From assembly GCF_002797495.1 (NCBI RefSeq), contig NZ_PGEZ01000002.1:186001-250000 (forward strand): DNA of 64,000 bases, given 5' to 3'. The position numbers and the translations under genes were made by a program. Source of the DNA: Mumia flava (GTDB lineage: Bacteria; Actinomycetota; Actinomycetes; Propionibacteriales; Nocardioidaceae). Under the pieces are notes generated by a model, which worked only from the letters and a program-made list of their open reading frames with translations, ran no database searches and was not told the DNA's origin. Positions 8,774-16,528 of this stretch are shown here, one piece after another (positions within the stretch are counted from its first letter, which is position 1; every line of letters starts with the position of its first letter).

Positions 8774-9100
8774 ATGGACGATCGAGCAGCGGCGCCGGTG
8801 CGGATCACCAGCGTGGCGGAGGGACGCAGCGAGGAGCTGCGACGCCGACGGCAGCGCTACCTGGTCTCGATGCTGATCCGGACCGTGTGCTTCGTGCTCG
8901 CGGTCGTCACGACGGGGCCGGCCCGGTGGCTGTTCATCCTCGGCGCGCTGGTGCTCCCGTACGTCGCGGTCGTGTTCGCCAACACCGCCCGTCGCAAGCC
9001 GGAGAACGACTCCGACGTCCTGCACCCGGAGCCGATCGGCGCCCTCCCCCCGCCTCCGCCCGGTGAGTCGTCGCCGCCCTCGGCGCGCGACGATGATTGA
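8774..9100 (+). CDS. DUF3099-family small membrane protein
   Basis: A 108-residue actinobacterial protein with an N-terminal VRITSVAEGRSEELRRRRQRYL region and two membrane segments (about residues 34-51 and 56-74), matching DUF3099. The tail is Pro-rich and acidic (PPPPPGESSPPS). The function is unknown. ATG 8774 has GTGGAGGG directly upstream. It is followed by two strong hairpins that probably end transcription. Confidence 0.8.
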   Translation: MDDRAAAPVRITSVAEGRSEELRRRRQRYLVSMLIRTVCFVLAVVTTGPARWLFILGALVLPYVAVVFANTARRKPENDSDVLHPEPIGALPPPPPGESSPPSARDDD

Positions 9101-9140
9101 AGGGTGGACAACCTTGCAGGGGCGTGGAAACATTGCGAGC

Positions 9141-9209
9141 GACGTCCCGTGACCCCCGTGGGGACGTCCGACGATGCCGAGCAGCGTACCCCCGTGGCTG
9201 CTCGGCATC
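9141..9209 (+). terminator. Tandem hairpins downstream of the DUF3099 gene
   Basis: Two consecutive inverted repeats are seen. The first pairs gacgtccc (9141-9148) with gggacgtc (9161-9168). The second pairs gatgccgagcagc (9173-9185) with gctgctcggcatc (9197-9209), a perfect 13-bp stem. Their loops are almost the same, gtgacccccgtg and gtacccccgtg. There is no clear T-run, so a terminator or a structured small RNA are both possible. Confidence 0.6.
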
Positions 9210-9241
9210 GCTCGTTCCCGGGCCGGCGAGAACCCGTTCGA

Positions 9242-9279
9242 CCTGACCGATCCGTACGACCCTGACCGATCCGTACGAC
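9242..9279. repeat. Perfect 19-bp tandem duplication
   Basis: The unit cctgaccgatccgtacgac occurs twice head to tail at 9242-9260 and 9261-9279. It lies just before the ribosome-binding site AGGAG of the gene at 9290 and so falls in its promoter or leader. Each unit contains the palindrome cgtacg. Confidence 0.95.
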
Positions 9280-9289
9280 CAGGAGCACG

Positions 9290-9508
9290 ATGGAGACCTT
9301 GATCTGCTCGTCCAAGGGCTGCGACGCGCCCGCGGAGTTCCAGGTGCGGTGGAACAACCCGAAGATCCACACCCCCGAGCGACGGAAGGTCTGGCTGGCG
9401 TGCTCCGAGCACGAGCCGACGCTGAGGAGCTTCCTCGACGCGCGCGGGTTCTACCGTGACACCACGGGGCTGGACGACGACGCAGCGGACGGGACCGCCG
9501 AGGCCTGA
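9290..9508 (+). CDS. Small cysteine-containing actinobacterial protein
   Basis: A 72-residue protein with CSSKGC near the N-terminus and WLACSEHEPTLRSFLDARGF in the middle, giving a C-x4-C ... C-x2-H arrangement that could bind zinc. Homologs of this shape are common in actinomycetes and are often labelled acetone carboxylase without support; I do not assign that function. ATG 9290 has AGGAG five bases upstream. The 19-bp tandem repeat precedes it. It is convergent with moaA, whose stop is three bases away. Confidence 0.75.
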   Translation: METLICSSKGCDAPAEFQVRWNNPKIHTPERRKVWLACSEHEPTLRSFLDARGFYRDTTGLDDDAADGTAEA

Positions 9509-9511
9509 GCC

Positions 9512-10543
9512 TCAGCCGCCGATCGCGGACATCGGACGGACCGGCTGGAGGAAGCCGGCGTCGTCGATGCCGTGGCCCGGCAGCTTCGTGATCATCGCAG
9601 CCTGCCACCGCTCGGCGATCTCGGCGTCGTCGGCGCCGGCGCGCATCGCGGTCCGCAGATCGGACTCCTCGCGGGCGAACAGACAGTTGCGCACCTGACC
9701 GTCGGCCGTGAGCCGGACGCGGTCGCAGTCACCGCAGAACGGACGCGTGACCGACGCGATGATCCCGACGGTCTGCGGCCCGCCGTCGACCAGGAACTCC
9801 TCCGCCGGTGCGGAGCCCCGCGAGCGGTCGGCGGGAGCCAGGTCGTAGGCCGGCGCGAGCCGCTCGAAGATCTCGTCGGCGGTGATCATCGCCTCGCGGT
9901 CCCACCCGTGCTGGGCGTCGAGCGGCATCTGCTCGATGAACCGGAGCTGGTAGCCGCGCTCCAGGCACCAGCCGAGCAGCTCCGGCGCCTCGTCGTCGTT
10001 GATCCCGCGCATCAGCACGGCGTTGACCTTCACCGGGGCCAGCCCGGCCGCCTGCGCGGCGGCGAGCCCGTCGATCACGTCGTGCAGGCGGTCACGGCGT
10101 GTGATCTCGCGGAACGACTCCGGCCGGACGGTGTCGAGGCTGATGTTGACCCGGTCGAGCCCGGCCTCGGCCAGCGCGCCCGCGGTCCGCTTCAGACCCA
10201 TGCCGTTGGAGGTCAGCGACACCGTCGGCGACCCGGAGAGTGCCTTCGTCGCCGCGACGATGCCCGGCAGGCCACGGCGCAGCAGGGGCTCTCCCCCGGT
10301 GAACCGAACGTCGGTGACCCCCAGGCGCTCGACCGCGATCGAGACCAGGCGGACGACCTCGTCGTCGGTCAGGGTCTGCTCGGTCGGCATCCAGTCCAGG
10401 CCCTCCGCGGGCATGCAGTACTGGCAGCGCAGGTTGCACCGGTCGGTCAGCGAGACCCGCAGGTCGGTGGCGACGCGGCCGTGGGTGTCCGCGAGGGCGC
10501 CTGCCACGGGCGTCGGGAGCGTCTCGGCGGTGTCGAGGGACAT
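9512..10543 (-). CDS. moaA: GTP 3',8-cyclase (MoaA)
   Basis: Radical SAM enzyme that makes 3',8-cyclo-GTP in the first step of molybdenum cofactor synthesis. The N-terminal cluster motif is DRCNLRCQYCMP near residues 32-43, followed by VRFTGGEPLLRRGL. The C-terminal second 4Fe-4S cluster site is CGDCDRVRLTADGQVRNC. The end PVRPMSAIGG keeps the family GG tail needed for activity. The length of 343 residues is normal. ATG 10543 has TAGACT seven bases upstream and no ribosome-binding site, which suggests a leaderless transcript. No other moa gene is in the window. Confidence 0.96.
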   Translation of the reverse strand: MSLDTAETLPTPVAGALADTHGRVATDLRVSLTDRCNLRCQYCMPAEGLDWMPTEQTLTDDEVVRLVSIAVERLGVTDVRFTGGEPLLRRGLPGIVAATKALSGSPTVSLTSNGMGLKRTAGALAEAGLDRVNISLDTVRPESFREITRRDRLHDVIDGLAAAQAAGLAPVKVNAVLMRGINDDEAPELLGWCLERGYQLRFIEQMPLDAQHGWDREAMITADEIFERLAPAYDLAPADRSRGSAPAEEFLVDGGPQTVGIIASVTRPFCGDCDRVRLTADGQVRNCLFAREESDLRTAMRAGADDAEIAERWQAAMITKLPGHGIDDAGFLQPVRPMSAIGG

Positions 10544-10664
10544 GTCGACCAGTCTAGGTGCGAGGGACGACGTCTTTCACGCGTCCGGCACCCGAGGCCC
10601 CGTACGCGGCCGGGCGCCAGCCCTGCGCGGCCGCGTGCGTGGACCGGTTGGATACCGTCGTGGC

Positions 10665-11522
10665 GTGTACCGGTTCCTGCTGACGCGCCGTTGGCTCGCG
10701 TTCGCACTCTTCGTGGTGGCGCTGGCCGCGGTGTGCCTGCGGCTCGGCGCCTGGCAGTTCGACCGGCTCGACGAGCGGCAGGCTCGCAACGAGGTGACGC
10801 GCCACAACCTGTCGGCCGATCCCGTCGACCTCACCGACGTCGCCGCGGCTCCGGGCAGCACCGCCACGTCCGACCCCGACGACGAGTGGCGCCAGGTGGA
10901 GGTGCGCGGGACCTACGACCCGGACCACCAGATCGTGGTGAAGTACCAGACCCGCGAGAACCACGGGCCGGGCGTGGAGATCGTGACCCCGCTCGTGACC
11001 GCTGACGGCACGGCGGTGCTGGTCGACCGCGGCTGGGTCGCCTCGGCCAACACCGCGGCCAGCCCGGACGACGTCCCGGAGCCCGTCGGCGGCGAGGTCG
11101 AGGTGGTCGGCTGGTGGCGGGCGGACTCGACGGCGGAGACCAGCGCCGTGGTGCCCGACGACGGGCAGGTCCGAGCGATCTCGAGCGCCGGGATCGCCGA
11201 GAGCCTCCCGTACGCCGTGTACGCAGGCGGATACCTGGCGCTGGAGTCCCAGCGACCCGGCGACGACGCGCTGCTGACGCCGACCGTCCCGGACCTCGGC
11301 CAGGGACCGCACTTCTTCTACGGCTTGCAGTGGTGGTTCTTCGCGCTGCTCGCCCTGGTGGGCTTCGTCTGGTTCGCCTGGTCCGAGGCACACCCCCGAC
11401 CCGGCCGTACGACCGCCCGTGGTCCGCGCCCGAGCGCAGGCCCGCCGGCGACGTCAGAGCGCGCGGGTGGCTCCCCCGTCGACCGGGAGCATCACGCCGG
11501 TGAGGTACGAAGCGGCGGGTGA
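10665..11522 (+). CDS. SURF1-family cytochrome oxidase assembly protein
   Basis: Predicted membrane protein that helps assemble cytochrome c oxidase, possibly in heme A delivery. The 285-residue product has the SURF1 layout: an N-terminal membrane segment (about residues 10-28), LRLGAWQFDRLDER right after it, an extracytoplasmic domain with PGVEIVTPLVTADGTAVLVDRGW, and a second membrane segment near residues 222-243 beginning HFFYGLQWWFFALL. GTG 10665 follows TACCGT by six bases. The C-terminal tail overlaps the convergent SDR gene by 69 bases. The ctaA and ctaB genes of the same pathway are about 38 kb away in this window. Confidence 0.88.
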   Translation: MYRFLLTRRWLAFALFVVALAAVCLRLGAWQFDRLDERQARNEVTRHNLSADPVDLTDVAAAPGSTATSDPDDEWRQVEVRGTYDPDHQIVVKYQTRENHGPGVEIVTPLVTADGTAVLVDRGWVASANTAASPDDVPEPVGGEVEVVGWWRADSTAETSAVVPDDGQVRAISSAGIAESLPYAVYAGGYLALESQRPGDDALLTPTVPDLGQGPHFFYGLQWWFFALLALVGFVWFAWSEAHPRPGRTTARGPRPSAGPPATSERAGGSPVDREHHAGEVRSGG

Positions 11523-12212
11523 CAGCAGGAACGCCGCTGCCTGTCCGAACTCCTCGGGACGGCCGTATCGACCCATCGGGATCTTGGCCTCGGCCGCGGC
11601 ACGCGCCTCGTCCGGCTGCCCGCCGAGTGCATCGAGGTGGCGGACCCGTTCGGTGTCGATGCGCGCCGGCAGGAGGGCGTTGACCCGCACCCCACGCGGA
11701 CCGAGCTCGTCGGCGAGGTCCTTGGCGACCATCGCGAGGCCCGGTCGCAACCCGTTGCTGACGCCGAGGCCGGCGATCGGCGCACGGACCGAGTTCGACA
11801 GCACCAGAGCGATCGAGCCGCCGTCACCGAGCTCCGCCGCCACTTCGCGGGTGATCCGGACGGCCCCGAGGAAGACGCTCTCGAACGACTCCCGCCAGGC
11901 CTCGTCGGCGATCTCGGTGATCCGGCCGGCCGCCGGCCCTCCCACGCTGACCAGCAGCCCGTCGACCCGGCCGAACCGCTCGCGAGCGGCCGCGATCAGC
12001 ACGTGGGGCGTCCGCGGGTCGGCGTTGTCGGCGACGACGCCCTCGGCCTGCTCCGCGCCGAGCGCCGAGACGGCGTCCGCGACCCGTTCGGCGTCCCGTC
12101 CGCTGATCACCACCCGGGCACCGTGCGCGACCAGCACCTCGGCGGTCGCGAACCCGAGCCCACCGGTGGCGCCGGTGAGCAGGTACACGCGTTCGTCGTG
12201 TCCGTTCGTCAT
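11454..12212 (-). CDS. Atypical short-chain dehydrogenase/reductase
   Basis: Rossmann-fold SDR of 252 residues. The NAD(P) motif TGATGGLG lies near residues 13-20 and the structural NADP site NADPRTPHV near 85. The catalytic Ser is present in LVLSNS, but the usual YxxxK is missing: the expected place reads GLGVSNGLRPGLAMVAK, with Val where Tyr is expected and Arg where Lys is expected. It may bind a cofactor without standard catalysis or use another mechanism. The C-terminal half, VRVNALLPARIDTERV, is typical. It overlaps the SURF1-family gene by 69 bases. Confidence 0.85.
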   Translation of the reverse strand: MTNGHDERVYLLTGATGGLGFATAEVLVAHGARVVISGRDAERVADAVSALGAEQAEGVVADNADPRTPHVLIAAARERFGRVDGLLVSVGGPAAGRITEIADEAWRESFESVFLGAVRITREVAAELGDGGSIALVLSNSVRAPIAGLGVSNGLRPGLAMVAKDLADELGPRGVRVNALLPARIDTERVRHLDALGGQPDEARAAAEAKIPMGRYGRPEEFGQAAAFLLSPAASYLTGVMLPVDGGATRAL

Positions 12213-12246
12213 GGCCCTACCCTCTCATCGAGGCGAGGCGGGTGCG

Positions 12247-13848
12247 TCAGGCGAGGCTGACGAGCTCGGAGTAGTCCGCCGACCAGAGGTCCTCGTCGCC
12301 GTCGGGCAGCAGCAGGACCCGGTCGGGCTGGAGCGCCTCGACCGCGCCCTCGTCGTGCGTGACGAGGACGATCGCGCCCTGGTAGGACCGGATCGCTGCC
12401 AGGACCTCCTCGCGTGAGGCGGGGTCCAGGTTGTTCGTCGGCTCGTCGAGCAGCAGCACGTTCGCGGCCGAGACGATCAGCGTCGCCAGCGCCAGCCGGG
12501 TCTTCTCCCCGCCCGACAGCACCGCAGTCGGCTTGTGCGCGTCGTCGCCGCTGAACAGGAAGGCACCGAGCACGCTGCGGGCCTGGGTGTCGGTCAGCGA
12601 CGGCGCCGACGCCTGCATGTTCTCCAGCACCGTGCGCCCGAGATCCAGCGTCTCGTGCTCCTGGGCGTAGTAGCCGACCTTGAGACCGTGCCCCGGGACG
12701 ACCGCACCGGTGTCGGGCTGGTCGATCCCGCCGAGGATCCGCAGCAGGGTGGTCTTGCCCGCGCCGTTGAGCCCGAGCACCACGACCCGGCTCCCGCGGT
12801 CGATCGCCAGGTCGACGTCGGTGAAGATCTCCAGCGAGCCGTAGGACTTGGACAGCCCTTCTGCCATCAGCGGGGTCTTGCCGGCTGCGGCCGGGGTGGG
12901 GAAGTCGATCCGGGCGACCTTGTCGACGCTGCGCTCCCCCTCGACGCCGGCGAGCATCCGCTCCGCACGTCGCGCCATGTTCTGGGCCGCGACGGCCTTG
13001 GTCGCCTTCGCCCGCATCTTGTCCGCCTGGGCGAGCAGGGCCGACGCCTTGCGCTCGGCGTTCTGCCGCTCGCGCCGGCGCCGCCGCTCGTCGGTCTCGC
13101 GCTGCTGGAGGTAGCGGTTCCAGCCCATGTTGTAGACGTCGACCTCGGCGCGGTTCGCGTCCAGGTGCAGCACCTTGGTCACGACGTCCTCGAGCAGCAG
13201 CACGTCGTGGCTGATGATGACGACTCCGCCCTTGTACGACTGGAGGAACGAGCGCAGCCACACGATCGAGTCCGCGTCCAGGTGGTTGGTGGGCTCGTCG
13301 AGCAGCAGCGTGTCGGCACCGAGGAACAGGATCCGGGCCAGCTCGATCCGCCGGCGCTGACCGCCCGAGAGCGTCCCGAGCTCCTGGTCGAGCACCCGGT
13401 CGGGCAGGCCGAGGCTCGCGGCGATCGTCGCCGCCTCGGACGCGGCCGCGTAACCGCCCCCGGCGTGCAGCTCGGCGTCGGCGCGGGCGTACCGCTTCAT
13501 CGCGCGGTCGCGGACCGTGTCGTCGTCCGATCCCATCTCGATCTCGGCGGTCCGCAGCGTCGCGTACACCCGGTCGAGCTCGCGCGCCGACAGGATGCGG
13601 TCGCGCGCCGCCATCGCGGGATCGCCGCTGCGCGGGTCCTGCGGGAGGTAGCCGACGGTGCCGCGGCGCTGGATCGTGCCGGCGGTCGGGTCACCGCCCT
13701 CGCCGGCCAGCAGCTTGGTGAGGGTGGTCTTGCCCGCGCCGTTGCGCCCGACGAGACCGACCTTGTCGCCGTCAGCGACCTGGAAGGACGCCCCGGACAT
13801 CAGGACGCGGGCACCGACGCGGAGCTCGAGGTCGGAGACGGTGATCAT
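12247..13848 (-). CDS. ABC-F family ATPase
   Basis: Soluble protein with two ABC domains and no membrane part (533 residues). ABC-F proteins act on the ribosome as translation factors or antibiotic-protection factors. Domain 1 has Walker A GRNGAGKTTL and signature LSGGQRRRIELARI followed by LLLDEPTNHLD. A charged linker, ERRRRRERQNAERKASALL, lies near residues 255-275. Domain 2 has GLNGAGKTTLLRI, LSGGEKTRLALATL and LLLDEPTNNLD. The C-terminus is short. Which ABC-F subgroup it belongs to cannot be settled by eye. Confidence 0.93.
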   Translation of the reverse strand: MITVSDLELRVGARVLMSGASFQVADGDKVGLVGRNGAGKTTLTKLLAGEGGDPTAGTIQRRGTVGYLPQDPRSGDPAMAARDRILSARELDRVYATLRTAEIEMGSDDDTVRDRAMKRYARADAELHAGGGYAAASEAATIAASLGLPDRVLDQELGTLSGGQRRRIELARILFLGADTLLLDEPTNHLDADSIVWLRSFLQSYKGGVVIISHDVLLLEDVVTKVLHLDANRAEVDVYNMGWNRYLQQRETDERRRRRERQNAERKASALLAQADKMRAKATKAVAAQNMARRAERMLAGVEGERSVDKVARIDFPTPAAAGKTPLMAEGLSKSYGSLEIFTDVDLAIDRGSRVVVLGLNGAGKTTLLRILGGIDQPDTGAVVPGHGLKVGYYAQEHETLDLGRTVLENMQASAPSLTDTQARSVLGAFLFSGDDAHKPTAVLSGGEKTRLALATLIVSAANVLLLDEPTNNLDPASREEVLAAIRSYQGAIVLVTHDEGAVEALQPDRVLLLPDGDEDLWSADYSELVSLA

Positions 13849-13872
13849 ACGAGGACCCAGTGTACGGGCGGG

Positions 13873-14487
13873 TCAGCCGCCGACCTCCACGGACTCGATC
13901 ACGACCGGCTCGGCCGGCCGGTCCCCCTCGCCGGTCGGAGCCTCGGCGATCGCGTCGACGACCGCCTGGCCCTCCGGGTCGGTGACCTCGCCGAAGATCG
14001 TGTAGCCGCCGTCGAGGTGCGGCGTCTCGGCGACCGTGATGAAGAACTGCGAGCCCCCGGTGTCCGGTCCGGCGTTCGCCATCGCCAGGACGTACGGGTG
14101 GTCGAAGGTCAGGTCCGGGTCGATCTCGTCGTCGATGGCGTAGCCCGGGCCGCCGGTGCCGTCCCCGAGCGGGTCGCCGCCCTGGATCATGAACCCGGCG
14201 ATCACCCGGTGGAACGTCGTGCCGTCGTAGAACGGCTCGTCGGTCATCGTGTCGCCGGTCTCGGGGTCGGTCCACTCCTTCTCCCCCGTCGCCAGCCCGA
14301 CGAAGTTCGCGACCGTCTCCGGCGCCGCAGCGGCATCCAGCTCGAGCGGGATGTCACCGGCGCTCGTGTGCAGCACCGCGGTCTCGGCGCTGGTCCCACC
14401 ACCGCCGTCGTCCCCGCCGTCGTCGCCGCATGCCGCGAGCACCATCAGGGCCGGCACGAGCAGCAGCCCGGCGATCCGCCGCCTCAT
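13873..14487 (-). CDS. Cyclophilin-type peptidyl-prolyl isomerase lipoprotein
   Basis: Exported cyclophilin that should assist folding outside the cytoplasm. It starts [15 protein letters not shown] and has the lipobox VLAAC, so Cys near residue 19 is the likely lipid anchor, followed by an Asp/Gly linker. The isomerase domain shows [19 protein letters not shown], then [22 protein letters not shown], and the catalytic Arg in FHRV is present. I chose ATG 14487; GTG 14490, one codon earlier, is equally close to the AAGGAGA site. A strong hairpin separates it from the upstream esx gene. Confidence 0.92.
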   Translation of the reverse strand: MRRRIAGLLLVPALMVLAACGDDGGDDGGGGTSAETAVLHTSAGDIPLELDAAAAPETVANFVGLATGEKEWTDPETGDTMTDEPFYDGTTFHRVIAGFMIQGGDPLGDGTGGPGYAIDDEIDPDLTFDHPYVLAMANAGPDTGGSQFFITVAETPHLDGGYTIFGEVTDPEGQAVVDAIAEAPTGEGDRPAEPVVIESVEVGG

Positions 14488-14520
14488 CACGTTCGTCTCC
14501 TTCGTCGTCCGCACACACGT

Positions 14521-14555
14521 CAGCGGGCTCTCCTCGATGTCGGGAGAGCCCGCTG
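14521..14555 (-). terminator. Terminator hairpin after esx copy 1
   Basis: The arms cagcgggctctcc (14521-14533) and ggagagcccgctg (14543-14555) form a perfect 13-bp stem with a nine-base loop. It lies 15 bases downstream of the esx copy 1 stop on the minus strand and before the cyclophilin gene. The second esx copy has no equivalent hairpin after it. Confidence 0.75.
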
Positions 14556-14567
14556 GGTGAAGGCTGT

Positions 14568-14945
14568 GATCAGCCCTTGAGCGCGCTGGCCAGCTGCTCG
14601 TCGGTGTCCGACAGAGCCTGGGCGGCCTTCGTGAGGTAGTCGCTCATCCCGGTCAGACCCTCCACGGTCTTCTTCACGCCGGTGTTGAACTCCTCGTACG
14701 ACTCGTTGAACGCCTTCGAGGACTTGTCAGTGACGTAGCCGTTCGAGACGAGCTGGTCGATCAGGGACTTGAGCTTCTCGAGCGTCGACTCGATCTCTCC
14801 CTGGCCGGACTTCAGCTGCGACGCCGCGCCGCGCATCTCCTCGTACGTGACGTTCATGTTCGCCATGGTGCGTCCCTTTCGGTTGACGGCTCCGGAGGTC
14901 TCAGGCGAGCCCGGAGGACTCGGTGGTCGGACCCACGCTAACGGA
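14568..14945. repeat. 378-bp direct repeat, copy 1 (esx gene plus leader)
   Basis: Positions 14568-14945 match 16056-16433 at every base except A14729 versus G16217. The repeat covers the whole esx coding region, its AAAGGGA ribosome-binding site and about 79 bases upstream. It starts at the stop codon and ends where the leader begins to differ. Both copies face the same way, so recombination between them would remove one esx gene and the 1110-bp insert. Confidence 0.98.
14570..14866 (-). CDS. WXG100-family (Esx) type VII substrate, copy 1
   Basis: ESAT-6-like helical hairpin protein of 98 residues, the normal size for a type VII secretion substrate. It starts [16 protein letters not shown] and has two predicted amphipathic helices; the turn between them reads [14 protein letters not shown], so the Trp of the WXG motif is replaced by NGY. 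The protein is identical to that of the gene at 16354. The ATG at 14866 follows AAAGGGA. The nearby EssC/EccC-like ATPase is the likely secretion motor. It is followed by a terminator hairpin. Confidence 0.88.
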   Translation of the reverse strand: MANMNVTYEEMRGAASQLKSGQGEIESTLEKLKSLIDQLVSNGYVTDKSSKAFNESYEEFNTGVKKTVEGLTGMSDYLTKAAQALSDTDEQLASALKG

Positions 14946-15076
14946 TCCGGGCTGGAAAGGCGTGCTGCCCGCATGCTAGTGAGCGGTGTCTGGCCTTACG
15001 GGCGGGATACAGCTGAAAGGTCGCAAGACAAGTCCTCGTGCCATCTTCAGCGGGGGCGGGCATTCTCGTCGGCCGC

Positions 15077-15997
15077 CTATGCAGGGGCGCATCCCAACGA
15101 TGAGCCTTCCACTACGCTCGCGGATACAGCAGTGCCCTGCTCAAGGCCCCAAGCCGTACGATCCGAGGCACCCGACTTCGACGCCGTCACACCTACGGCC
15201 TTGCCAACAATATCGTCGGCGCGCATCGGAACTGCGATCACACCTGCAGCATTCCAAAGCGCACCCACAAGCTCCCGAGCCACTCCACAGTTCGTAAACA
15301 CATACCGCAAAGTGCCATCAATTCTTGCGGGCAATGTTCCTGTTTGCTCGACGTCCTCGACTTCACCATTGCTTCCGAGGGTGTACATCATGACATTCCC
15401 ATTGCCGTCGATGTCGCCGTCGAAGGTGGGAAGGCTTGAGGGCGGCATGCGTGTGACTGGCACGTAACTCATACCACCACCCCCGACATCCTCCGAGGCC
15501 GGATCAAATCTCACAGCGATTCCCTTACAGTTCGCTGGGAACTGTACCGTATCGTTCACGGCGAGAGTCGGCGGAGTGACGCCTACGATGTAGGCACTTG
15601 GACTTAGTGGCACCGTCCGGGTCACATTCGAAGTCAGGTCAACCGAAAAGGGCCCCGGCCCGCTGCATAGCGTCGCAGCCCAGCGATAGACGACATCCAC
15701 ATCTCCACTAATCGGATACCCATCCAGTCCAAAAACCGGACGGTTCACGAAGAACGCAGTCGAGTCGATGCTCGTCCGCCCTTCGGGGACATATAGCACT
15801 TTCGGACGATTTCCCGGAACTAGATCGCTATAGCTTACGCCTCCGTATAAGCCACCGAATAGGAACCCGCTGGAATAGATGGCCGGGTTCGACTCGGCGG
15901 CCGTTGCACTCGACGTGCCACCTGTCGTTGAACTGACTCCGATGATCGCAAGTGTTGCAAGCAGAACAATCCGACGCAGCAATGAGGTCACGGCCAC
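15077..15997 (-). CDS. Exported protein of unknown function in low-GC insert
   Basis: I recognise no family. The start I favour is GTG 15997, with GGAGG six bases before it; an in-frame ATG at 16027 has no such site. The product (306 residues) begins with a Sec-type signal: basic LLRR, a hydrophobic core IVLLATLAIIGV, then a Ser/Thr-rich stretch ending SATAAES. The mature part is rich in Gly, Val, Ser and Pro and looks beta-rich. It has four Cys, in LCSGPG, ANCKG, TNCGV and GCAPA, which could form two disulfides. GC is clearly lower than in the neighbours (about 57% in a counted 60-base line) and codons end in A/T far more often. It lies between the two esx copies on the same strand. Confidence 0.75.
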   Translation of the reverse strand: MAVTSLLRRIVLLATLAIIGVSSTTGGTSSATAAESNPAIYSSGFLFGGLYGGVSYSDLVPGNRPKVLYVPEGRTSIDSTAFFVNRPVFGLDGYPISGDVDVVYRWAATLCSGPGPFSVDLTSNVTRTVPLSPSAYIVGVTPPTLAVNDTVQFPANCKGIAVRFDPASEDVGGGGMSYVPVTRMPPSSLPTFDGDIDGNGNVMMYTLGSNGEVEDVEQTGTLPARIDGTLRYVFTNCGVARELVGALWNAAGVIAVPMRADDIVGKAVGVTASKSGASDRTAWGLEQGTAVSASVVEGSSLGCAPA

Positions 15998-16055
15998 GTA
16001 CTCCCTCCAGGCTAGACGAGAATCCAATCGAGGCTAATCCCGTGATTAGTGTTGC

Positions 16056-16433
16056 GATCAGCCCTTGAGCGCGCTGGCCAGCTGCTCGTCGGTGTCCGAC
16101 AGAGCCTGGGCGGCCTTCGTGAGGTAGTCGCTCATCCCGGTCAGACCCTCCACGGTCTTCTTCACGCCGGTGTTGAACTCCTCGTACGACTCGTTGAACG
16201 CCTTCGAGGACTTGTCGGTGACGTAGCCGTTCGAGACGAGCTGGTCGATCAGGGACTTGAGCTTCTCGAGCGTCGACTCGATCTCTCCCTGGCCGGACTT
16301 CAGCTGCGACGCCGCGCCGCGCATCTCCTCGTACGTGACGTTCATGTTCGCCATGGTGCGTCCCTTTCGGTTGACGGCTCCGGAGGTCTCAGGCGAGCCC
16401 GGAGGACTCGGTGGTCGGACCCACGCTAACGGA
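16056..16433. repeat. 378-bp direct repeat, copy 2 (esx gene plus leader)
   Basis: Second copy of the repeat described at 14568-14945, offset by 1488 bases. The single difference, G16217, changes a Thr codon only at its third base. Upstream of this copy lie another 95 bases and the start of the divergent EssC-like gene, so this copy keeps what is probably the original upstream context. Confidence 0.98.
16058..16354 (-). CDS. WXG100-family (Esx) type VII substrate, copy 2
   Basis: Encodes the same 98-residue Esx protein as the gene at 14866. It is divergent from the large ATPase gene at 16529, an arrangement that suits shared control of motor and substrate. Downstream, 60 bases separate it from the exported-protein gene with no terminator hairpin, so the two could be cotranscribed. 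Because the products are identical, any partner would be either a homodimer or an Esx protein encoded elsewhere, such as the one at 30319. Confidence 0.88.
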   Translation of the reverse strand: MANMNVTYEEMRGAASQLKSGQGEIESTLEKLKSLIDQLVSNGYVTDKSSKAFNESYEEFNTGVKKTVEGLTGMSDYLTKAAQALSDTDEQLASALKG

Positions 16434-16515
16434 CGGCGGGTTCAGATGGGAGTCCCGGCGGTGAACATCGCGCCACCGGGGACGGACCACCGTCGGCGTG
16501 AGCGTCCGTCGCGCC

Positions 16516-16521
16516 TATCCT
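16516..16521 (+). promoter_or_regulatory. Likely -10 element for leaderless essC-like transcript
   Basis: TATCCT ends seven bases before the ATG at 16529, and no Shine-Dalgarno sequence is present. A -10 box there would place transcription start at or next to the A of the ATG. Confidence 0.55.
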
Positions 16522-16528
16522 GTCGACC

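Noticed and set aside
14946-15076. Possible insertion sequence remnant at the edge of the low-GC insert
   Set aside because: No transposase fragment, terminal inverted repeat or target duplication could be found apart from the esx repeats themselves.
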